From an uncultured Faecalibacterium sp. (GTDB lineage Bacteria; Bacillota; Clostridia; Oscillospirales; Ruminococcaceae): a DNA stretch of 27,405 nt. Made by a program: the position numbers and the translations under genes. Below are positions 21,811 to 27,405 of the stretch, piece by piece. The stretch is taken from contig CAKSZE010000018.1 of the NCBI GenBank assembly GCA_934525325.1, positions 1-27,405 on the forward strand, given 5' to 3'. The notes below the pieces were generated by a model, which saw only the letters and a program-made list of their open reading frames with translations, searched no databases and was not told where the DNA came from. The first letter of the stretch is position 1, and the number at the start of each line of letters is the position of its first letter.

Positions 21811-22719
21811 TCACACATTCAGATGTTTGCGGATAGAGAACATACTGCCCACGCCGCCTACGATAGCGCCGCTGAGCAGGCTTGTTACCACGATGGTCGG
21901 CAGCACGTTTGCCACCGGCACCAGTGCGCGGCCCATAAGCATCTGCCAGATGCCGCCCAGACCGCCGGCGGCGTTGACCACATAGCTGTAACAGCCAAGG
22001 CTGACCGCTGCGGTCAGGATACCGGAGATCAGGCCCATGGTCAGGCCCTCCACAAAGAAAGGCAGGGTGACCATGCGGTTGGTGGCACCCACATACTTCA
22101 TGATCTCGATCTCGCGGCGGCGGGCAAAAACGCTCAGGCGAATGGTGCTGCCCACCGTGATGATGCTGACCACCATCAGCACCAGCACGATCATGCGACC
22201 GCCCTTGGTGACGGCTTTCTGGACCTCCACAAAGATATTGGTCATCTCCACCGGGGCGGTAACACTGACAACGCCCGGGATGGCCTGCATCTTCACGCTC
22301 ATGCTCTCCATCTGGGTCAGGTCGCTCAGGGTGACCCGGTAGTTGGCTTTAAAGGGGTTGTCCGTCTCAAATTCATCCCACAGGGAGGAATAATCCTGCA
22401 TATAACCGCGGTAGGTGTCGAGCACGTCCTGCTTGGAAACGTACTGCACCCCGCTGACCCCCGGCATAGCCGAAAGGGTCTCGCCTACCTGCGCGACGGT
22501 GGCATCATCACATTCGGGGTCCAGATAGACCACCGTCTCGTTCTGGCTGCCCAGATAGGCCACCATGCTGCCCACGTTCACCTCGGCCAAGCTGGCAAAG
22601 ATGTTCAAGGTCATACAAACGCTCAAAGAAGCGATGCAGGCAACGGTCATGGCCCAGTGCTTGTCCAAGTTGCGCACACCGCGCCGGGTAAGGAAGAAGA
22701 AGGTAGAAGGACGCATCAT
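21811..22719 (-). CDS. ftsX: Cell division ABC-type membrane protein FtsX
   Basis: 302 residues. The topology is that of FtsX: a cytoplasmic head, TM1 (about 22-44), a large extracellular loop (about 50-180) with the conserved VQYVSKQDVL block, then three helices (about 186-206, 230-255, 275-297) with the cytoplasmic RRREIEIMKYVGATN loop between TM2 and TM3. Its ATG overlaps the ftsE stop by four bases (ATGA). With FtsE it forms a transmembrane switch that activates peptidoglycan hydrolases; the M23 protein encoded next is the probable target. A second ATG follows at once, so the first Met is uncertain by one residue. Confidence 0.95.
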   Translation of the reverse strand: MMRPSTFFFLTRRGVRNLDKHWAMTVACIASLSVCMTLNIFASLAEVNVGSMVAYLGSQNETVVYLDPECDDATVAQVGETLSAMPGVSGVQYVSKQDVLDTYRGYMQDYSSLWDEFETDNPFKANYRVTLSDLTQMESMSVKMQAIPGVVSVTAPVEMTNIFVEVQKAVTKGGRMIVLVLMVVSIITVGSTIRLSVFARRREIEIMKYVGATNRMVTLPFFVEGLTMGLISGILTAAVSLGCYSYVVNAAGGLGGIWQMLMGRALVPVANVLPTIVVTSLLSGAIVGGVGSMFSIRKHLNV

Positions 22720-23480
22720 ACGGCAGCCACCTCCTTTTTCGCCGCGGACGCATCGTCCGCATCAAAGGCGGCAACGTCCAGCGAAAGATCATCCTCGGCG
22801 GCAGCCACAGGGTCTGCGGGCACATCCGAGATGATGCGGCCATGGCTCAGGGTGACCACACGCTGATGGAAGCGGTGCACCAGCTCGTGCTCGTGGGTGA
22901 CCACCAACACCGTGATGCCCATCTTGCTCACCCGCTCCAGCAGCTGCATCATTTCCAGACTCAGCTCCGGGTCAATGTTGCCGGTAGGCTCGTCCGCGAT
23001 GACCAGCTTGGGGTTATGCACCAGCGCACGCGCCACAGCCACACGCTGCTGCTCGCCGCCGGAAAGGGTATCCGGGTAGCACTTGGCCTTATCCTCCAGA
23101 TGCACCAATTCCAAAATGTACTCCACGCGGGGACGGATCTCCTTGCGGGGCACGTTGAGGACGTGCATGGCAAAGGCCACATTCTCGTATACGGTCATGC
23201 TGGGGATCAGCCGGAAGTCCTGAAAGATGATGCCCATCTGGCGGCGCAGGTAAGGGATCTTGTGGCGACGCAGCTTGGCTACATCCTTACCCAGCACGGT
23301 CACCTTGCCGGAGGTAGGCAGCGCCTCCCGCAAAATCAGCTTGAGCAGGGTGGATTTGCCCGCGCCGGAGTGACCCAGCAGAAAGACGAACTCGCCTTCG
23401 TCCACATGGAAGTTTATATCCTCCAGCGCAAGGCGTCCACCCTTTTTATATTCTTTGGAAACGTGTTCAAAATCGATCAT
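22716..23480 (-). CDS. ftsE: Cell division ATPase FtsE
   Basis: 254 residues. An ABC ATPase with Walker A GHSGAGKST (36-44), Q-loop FQDFRLIPSM (86-95), signature LSGGEQQR (139-146), Walker B VIADEPTGNID (160-170) and the H-loop VTHEHE. FtsE has a 222-residue core; here an acidic, Ala-rich tail of about 30 residues is added, ending in KKEVAAV. The AGGAG site is about 13 bases from the ATG, longer than usual. It is the first gene of the ftsE-ftsX-M23-microprotein-ctpA run. No good promoter was found in the 67 bp before it, so it may be partly driven from the regulator gene upstream. Confidence 0.95.
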   Translation of the reverse strand: MIDFEHVSKEYKKGGRLALEDINFHVDEGEFVFLLGHSGAGKSTLLKLILREALPTSGKVTVLGKDVAKLRRHKIPYLRRQMGIIFQDFRLIPSMTVYENVAFAMHVLNVPRKEIRPRVEYILELVHLEDKAKCYPDTLSGGEQQRVAVARALVHNPKLVIADEPTGNIDPELSLEMMQLLERVSKMGITVLVVTHEHELVHRFHQRVVTLSHGRIISDVPADPVAAAEDDLSLDVAAFDADDASAAKKEVAAV

Positions 23481-23548
23481 GGAATCGTATTAGCTCCTGA
23501 CATCAAGATTTTTGACGGTCAAGACAGCCCGTCCGCAGCCCACACTGC

Positions 23549-23586
23549 AAAAAGAACCGGCCAGCATCGGTTTCGAGCGGCCGGTT
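23549..23586 (-). terminator. Terminator of the PucR/CdaR-type regulator gene
   Basis: AACCGGCC (23555-23562) pairs with GGCCGGTT (23579-23586); on the minus strand C then five T follow (23553-23549). Confidence 0.8.
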
Positions 23587-23621
23587 CGGCGCCGGCGGGG
23601 CAACGCCCGCACAGCGGAATA

Positions 23622-24707
23622 TCAGTATTTGGCCGGGTTGTTGGACAGGTACTTCTTTACCATCAGCGCTACCTTAAAGACGATAGCGTCGTCGAACTCA
23701 CGCAGATCCAGACCGGTCAGCTTTTTGATCTTTTCCAGACGATACACCAGCGTATTGCGGTGCACAAACAGGCCGCGGCTGGTCTCGGACACATTCAGGT
23801 TGTTCTCGAAGAAGCGCTGGATGGTGAACAACGTCTCCTGATCCAGGCTCTCGATGCTGCCCTGCTTGAACACCTCGCGCAGGAACATCTCGCACACGGT
23901 GGTGGGCAGCTGGTAGATCAGACGAGCAATGCCCAGATTATCGTAGCGGATGATCTGCTTTTCGGTATCGAACACCTTGCTCACTTCCATGGCGATCTGG
24001 GCTTCCTTAAAGGAGGTAGCCAGATCCTTCACATTGGCAATGGGGGTGCCAATGCCAACCACGGCCTTGATGTAGTGCTCGCCGGAGAGGGTATCCACAA
24101 TGCTGGCAGCCAGCTTTTCCATATCGGTGCGGTCGATGCCCTTGCGGATCTCCTTGACCAGCACGGTGTCGGTCTCGCTGATATTGAACACAAAGTCCTT
24201 CTGCTTATCGGGGAACAGGCTGCTGACCACATCATAGGCAGAGATATCGCCGCCGCTGATCACTCGCACGATAAACACCACGCGGGAGACATCGGTAGCA
24301 AAATGCAGCTCCCGTGCCTTGGCGTAGATATCGCCGGGCAGGATGTTGTCCAGCACCACATTCTTGATAAAGTTGGACTTATCGAACTTTTCGTCGTGGT
24401 ACTGCTTGATGCTCTGCAGGCTGATGGCCAGCACACCGGCAAACTGCCCTGCAGTCTCATCGACGCCCTCCACGAACACGGCATAATCGTTATGCTTGGC
24501 GTTGGAGAACTGCTGGTAAGTATAGCCGTCGCGCACAAAGCGGTCGCCTGCGGTCAGACGCTCGGCCATATAGCCCTCGCGCACCTCGCCGATCAGGTTC
24601 AGCTCCGAGCAGGAAATGACAGCGCCGGTCTCATCCACAACGCCGACCACCCGATTGATCGCGTCCTTCATCTGGTAGATCACGCTTTGAAATACTCTAT
24701 TGGCCAT
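23622..24707 (-). CDS. PucR/CdaR-family transcriptional regulator
   Basis: 361 residues from the ATG at 24707 (AAGGGG upstream); a longer frame to 24770 lacks a ribosome site. The N-terminal half is a sensor-like domain without clear homology (VGVVDETGAVISCSE at about 22-36 is PAS-like). The middle, about 145-280, resembles the GGDEF-like domain of CdaR proteins. The C-terminal PucR-type HTH (NVSETSRGLFVHRNTLVYRLEKIKKLTGLDLREFDDAIVFKVALMV) is well conserved. Such regulators respond to sugar acids, purines or amino acids. The target is unknown: the nearest genes are ftsE and a pseudouridine synthase. Inverted repeats around its promoter suggest self-control. Confidence 0.88.
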   Translation of the reverse strand: MANRVFQSVIYQMKDAINRVVGVVDETGAVISCSELNLIGEVREGYMAERLTAGDRFVRDGYTYQQFSNAKHNDYAVFVEGVDETAGQFAGVLAISLQSIKQYHDEKFDKSNFIKNVVLDNILPGDIYAKARELHFATDVSRVVFIVRVISGGDISAYDVVSSLFPDKQKDFVFNISETDTVLVKEIRKGIDRTDMEKLAASIVDTLSGEHYIKAVVGIGTPIANVKDLATSFKEAQIAMEVSKVFDTEKQIIRYDNLGIARLIYQLPTTVCEMFLREVFKQGSIESLDQETLFTIQRFFENNLNVSETSRGLFVHRNTLVYRLEKIKKLTGLDLREFDDAIVFKVALMVKKYLSNNPAKY

Positions 24708-24791
24708 AAATGGATACCCCTTTTCCTCGTTTGTGCAAGCCGCGGCGGCATGGGTTGTGATTTTAAACAATTTAGCCGCATTACAATCTAT

Positions 24792-24820
24792 ATTTTACAC
24801 AAAAGAATTTACTTTTGCAA
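24792..24820 (-). promoter_or_regulatory. Promoter of the PucR/CdaR-type regulator
   Basis: Minus strand TTGCAA (24820-24815), a 17-bp spacer and TAAAAT (24797-24792). Confidence 0.7.
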
Positions 24821-24824
24821 CAGA

Positions 24825-24858
24825 TTTCAACAAAAAAAATAATTCTTTCTTGTTGAAA
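24825..24858. promoter_or_regulatory. Possible operator: TTTCAACA / TGTTGAAA inverted repeat
   Basis: Perfect 8-bp arms (24825-24832 and 24851-24858) sit directly upstream of the regulator's -35 box, a usual place for an activator or autoregulator. Confidence 0.4.
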
Positions 24859-24916
24859 TTATCTTTCGGGGCCATTTTTTGCCAAAAAAGTGCCTTTTTG
24901 CGTGGTTCTTACCGTT

Positions 24917-24932
24917 ATTTTACCGGTAAAAT
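24917..24932. promoter_or_regulatory. Perfect 16-bp palindrome ATTTTACCGGTAAAAT
   Basis: It lies between the 3' end of the pseudouridine synthase gene and the regulator promoter. No T-run follows on either strand, so it is not a terminator; a protein binding site is the better reading. Confidence 0.4.
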
Positions 24933-24971
24933 GTGATACATTTTTGAAAACCGCGTGAAAAGCGCAGCGTT

Positions 24972-25673
24972 TTATCTGGTAATTTTTGCCACCTCTTCGT
25001 CAGAAAGCTCCCGCCACTGCCCCGGCGCAAGCTGCGCATCCAGTGCAAGGCCGCCAATGGCCTCCCGGTGCAAAGCATTCACCCCGGCACCGTACACACC
25101 GAACATCCGTTTGATCTGGTGGTACACCCCCTGCCGCAGCACCACCCGCACGGTAAGCCCATCGGGAGAAAGGGCGGTCACCTCGGCGGGCGAAAGGGCG
25201 GTGCCGTCCGCCAGCGTGACCCCCGCCGCAAAGCCGGTGCACATCTCCTGCGTGAGCGGGGTGTCGATAGTCACAGTATAGGTCTTGGAAACATGGTGCC
25301 GGGGGGACAGGATATCGTGTGCAAAGCCGCCGTCATCGGTCAGCAGCACAAAACCGGTGCTGGTCTTATCCAGCCGCCCGGCCGGGAACAGCTCCCGCCG
25401 GGGATAGGCGTCCCCTACCAGGTCCACCACAGTGGTGTCCCGCTTATCGGTAGAAGCGCTCACCACCCCTTCGGGCTTATTGAGCATGAGGTAGACGAAC
25501 TTCTGATAGGTCAGCGGCGCGCCGTCCACCGCCACCGTGTCGGTATCCTTCAGCTGGGTGTCCCCTTTTTTGCACACCGTGCCGTTCACCTGCACGCGGC
25601 CTTTTGCCAGCATAGTCTTGGCCTCGCTGCGGGTGCACTGGGCAGTCTCGGCCAGATATTTATCCAATCGCAT
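24972..25673 (-). CDS. RsuA-family rRNA pseudouridine synthase
   Basis: 233 residues from the ATG at 25673 (AAAGGAG upstream). An N-terminal S4 RNA-binding domain (MRLDKYLAETAQCTRSEAKTML, 1-45) is followed by the catalytic core with the family block GRLDKTSTG and its Asp102, and the RQGVYHQIKRMF block. The length and layout match RsuA, which converts U516 of 16S rRNA to pseudouridine, but RluB/RluE-type 23S enzymes are close relatives and cannot be excluded from sequence alone. It has its own promoter (25704-25732), is preceded by the purB terminator, and no neighbour gene is obviously linked. Confidence 0.9.
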   Translation of the reverse strand: MRLDKYLAETAQCTRSEAKTMLAKGRVQVNGTVCKKGDTQLKDTDTVAVDGAPLTYQKFVYLMLNKPEGVVSASTDKRDTTVVDLVGDAYPRRELFPAGRLDKTSTGFVLLTDDGGFAHDILSPRHHVSKTYTVTIDTPLTQEMCTGFAAGVTLADGTALSPAEVTALSPDGLTVRVVLRQGVYHQIKRMFGVYGAGVNALHREAIGGLALDAQLAPGQWRELSDEEVAKITR

Positions 25674-25703
25674 AAGCGGTTCTCCTTTGTTGATGATGCC
25701 CTC

Positions 25704-25732
25704 AGTGTAACATGACAGACAAAATCGTGCAA
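25704..25732 (-). promoter_or_regulatory. Promoter of the pseudouridine synthase gene
   Basis: Minus strand TTGCAC (25732-25727), a 17-bp spacer and TACACT (25709-25704). Confidence 0.75.
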
Positions 25733-25743
25733 GGCAAAAACGC

Positions 25744-25775
25744 AAAAAGGAGAAGCCCACGGGCTTCTCCTTTTT
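25744..25775 (-). terminator. purB terminator
   Basis: A perfect 15-bp stem (25744-25758 with 25761-25775) with a 2-base loop and T-runs on both sides; it lies 16 bp after the purB stop. Confidence 0.9.
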
Positions 25776-25791
25776 GCAATTGATCTTGTTA

Positions 25792-27237
25792 TCAGACGCT
25801 CAGGGAGGCGTGCTGCTCCACATCCTCGGGGTCAGCGTCGAAGATGGGCTGCAGGACGTTGGCGATGAACTCCTCCACCTGCTGGGGTGCACGGCCCACA
25901 AAGTTCTCCGGCACAAGCCCTGCCACGATCTCCTCGCGGGTCAGGCCAAAGGCCGGGTCTGCGGCAATGCGGTCCACCATATCGTTGGGCAGGCCCTCTT
26001 CCTTGACCTGCTTACCGGCGGCGATGGCGTGCTGACGCAGGCGCTCGTGCAGCTCCTGACGGTTGCCGCCCTTTTCCACAGCCTGCATCATGATGTTCTC
26101 GCTGGCCATGAAGGGCAGCTCGGCCATCAGGCGGCTGCGCACCACCTTGGGGTACACCACCAGACCATCGGTAACGTTGAGCATGATGTTCAGGATGGCG
26201 TCAGTGGCAAGGAAGCCCTCCGCCATAGCCACGCGCTTGTTGGCGCTGTCATCCAGCGTGCGCTCAAACCACTGGCTGCCGGTGGTAAAGCTGGGGTTCA
26301 GCACGTCCACCATCAGGTAGCGGGCAAGGGCGCAGATGCGCTCACAGCGCATGGGGTTGCGCTTGTAGGGCATAGCGGAGGAACCAATCTGGTTCTTCTC
26401 AAAGGGCTCCTCCATCTCCTTGAAGTTTGCCAGCAGGCGCAGGTCGGTGGCAAACTTCATGCAGCTCTGGCCAATACCTGCCAGTGCGTTCAGGATAAAG
26501 GCGTCCACCTTGCGGCTGTAGGTCTGGCCGGACACCGGCACAACGGCCTTGGGGTCAAAGCCCATCTCCTTTGCAATGGAAGCATCCACGGCGCGGATCT
26601 TGTCGGCATCGCCCTTGAACAGCTCCATAAAGGAAGCCTGCGTGCCGGTGGTGCCCTTGACACCGCGCAGCTGCAGGGTAGCCAGACGATGGTCGATCTC
26701 GGCCAGATCCATCACCAGCTCGTTGGCCCACAGGGTAGCGCGCTTGCCCACGGTGGTGGGCTGTGCGGGCTGGCAGTGGGTGTAGGCCATGCAGGGCATA
26801 TCCTTGTACTCCTTGGCGAAGTGTGCCAGCTTTGCCAGAACACCCACCAGCTTTTTGCGTACCAGCTCAAGACCCTGCCGCATCACAATGATGTCGGTGT
26901 TGTCACCCACATAGCAGCTGGTGGCACCCAGATGGATGATGCCTGCTGCCTTGGGGCACTGCTGACCGTAAGCGTAGACGTGGCTCATGACGTCGTGGCG
27001 CACCAGCTTTTCCCGCTCGATGGCCACTTCGTAGTTGATATCGTCCACATGGGCTTCCAGCTCGGCCACCATGTCCGGGGTGATGTTGGTCAGGCCCTGA
27101 TTCATTTCGGCACGAGCCAGCGCCACCCACAGCCGCCGCCAGGTGCGGAACTTGTTGTCGTCCGAGAAGATGTACTGCATCTCATCGGAAGCGTAGCGGG
27201 TGGAAAAAGGGCTGATATAGCGATCATGCTGTGACAT
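25792..27237 (-). CDS. purB: Adenylosuccinate lyase
   Basis: 481 residues from the ATG at 27237, preceded by AGGAGG nine bases upstream; a longer frame to 27342 is coded by the repeat in the leader and is not likely translated. The enzyme cleaves SAICAR to AICAR and adenylosuccinate to AMP in purine synthesis. Family blocks: TSCYVGDN (106-113), His154 in THCQPAQPTT and the fumarate-lyase signature GSSAMPYKRNP (285-295) with the catalytic serine loop. The length matches the longer PurB group with a C-terminal extension. No other purine gene is in the window. The leader carries a palindromic repeat and a promoter that runs off the window edge. Confidence 0.96.
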   Translation of the reverse strand: MSQHDRYISPFSTRYASDEMQYIFSDDNKFRTWRRLWVALARAEMNQGLTNITPDMVAELEAHVDDINYEVAIEREKLVRHDVMSHVYAYGQQCPKAAGIIHLGATSCYVGDNTDIIVMRQGLELVRKKLVGVLAKLAHFAKEYKDMPCMAYTHCQPAQPTTVGKRATLWANELVMDLAEIDHRLATLQLRGVKGTTGTQASFMELFKGDADKIRAVDASIAKEMGFDPKAVVPVSGQTYSRKVDAFILNALAGIGQSCMKFATDLRLLANFKEMEEPFEKNQIGSSAMPYKRNPMRCERICALARYLMVDVLNPSFTTGSQWFERTLDDSANKRVAMAEGFLATDAILNIMLNVTDGLVVYPKVVRSRLMAELPFMASENIMMQAVEKGGNRQELHERLRQHAIAAGKQVKEEGLPNDMVDRIAADPAFGLTREEIVAGLVPENFVGRAPQQVEEFIANVLQPIFDADPEDVEQHASLSV

Positions 27238-27258
27238 TGGTTGTTTCCTCCTGAAAAT

Positions 27259-27339
27259 AACCCTCTCAGTCTCGCTTTGCTCGCCAGCTTCCCCGAAGGG
27301 GGGAGCTGGCAAAGCCGTCAGGCTTTGCCTGAGAGGGTT
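27259..27339. repeat. 81-bp palindromic intergenic repeat in the purB leader
   Basis: Outer arms AACCCTCTCAG (27259-27269) and CTGAGAGGGTT (27329-27339) enclose a second stem CCAGCTTCCCC (27284-27294) with GGGGGAGCTGG (27299-27309) and a CAAAGCC/GGCTTTG hairpin (about 27310-27327). CCCTCTCAG...CTCCCCC-type palindromes are common dispersed repeats in gut Clostridia; I recognise the style but cannot count copies here. In RNA it would form a strong cruciform-like fold before the ribosome site. Confidence 0.7.
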
Positions 27340-27378
27340 CACCCTTGCGTCTGCGATGACTGAGGGATTTTTCTTCTT

Positions 27379-27405
27379 ATTCTACCATCAAACCTTGAAA
27401 TAGTC
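27379..27405 (-). promoter_or_regulatory. purB promoter, cut by the window edge
   Basis: Minus strand TAGAAT (27384-27379). At 17-bp spacing the last four bases of the -35 (GACT of TTGACT) are the final bases of the window, so two bases are missing from view. Confidence 0.5.

Noticed and set aside
1..27405. tRNA, rRNA or CRISPR array
   Set aside because: No cloverleaf with a matching acceptor, no rRNA segment and no regularly spaced direct repeats were found on either strand.

Overview
The window looks like chromosome from a GC-rich gut Clostridium-group bacterium of the Oscillospiraceae, most like Faecalibacterium. This is an inference from gene content (a NAD-type gap, a gltA-type citrate synthase, a secreted PL9/CE12 pectin enzyme, an ftsEX-M23-CtpA cluster), clean AGGAGG ribosome sites and the style of the palindromic intergenic repeats. 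No 16S or other marker is present to prove it.

Region 1 (about 110-7090) is an integrated, AT-richer mobile element whose protein genes all lie on the minus strand. From right to left it carries a tyrosine recombinase, a roughly 400-nt highly structured candidate noncoding RNA, a RepA-like AAA ATPase, an iteron-like repeat cluster, an excisionase-type HTH protein, two small proteins of unknown function, a plus-strand candidate antisense RNA, a large SF2 helicase and a small hypothetical protein. No relaxase, capsid or packaging gene is visible, so it resembles a replicating integrative element or satellite. It sits just 3' of gap, and the gap terminator hairpin runs directly into the integrase start codon. 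The left boundary and both att sites are not resolved.

Region 2 (7191-10576) is core carbon metabolism on the minus strand: gltA with an overlapping unknown membrane protein, then gap, each with a recognisable promoter.

Region 3 (10809-17756) is secreted or envelope proteins: a SpoIID/LytB-domain protein (+), a C39-like secreted protein (-) and a 1350-residue pectin-degrading enzyme (+) that joins a PL9 pectate lyase and a CE12-like SGNH esterase between two related flanking domains.

Region 4 (17703-23586) is ksgA and a cell-envelope cluster read leftward: ftsE, ftsX, an M23 peptidase with coiled coil (EnvC-like), a 35-residue membrane protein and a CtpA-type S41 protease. A 160-bp MITE-like element with an 8-bp target duplication is inserted exactly at the stop codon of the M23 gene.

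Region 5 (23549-27405) holds a PucR/CdaR-type regulator, an RsuA-family pseudouridine synthase and purB, separated by good terminators and promoters, with a palindromic repeat in the purB leader.

The most unusual material is noncoding and lies in the mobile element: a large structured RNA, an antisense RNA facing the helicase gene, iteron-like repeats and three Shine-Dalgarno sites that lead into immediate start-stop codons.
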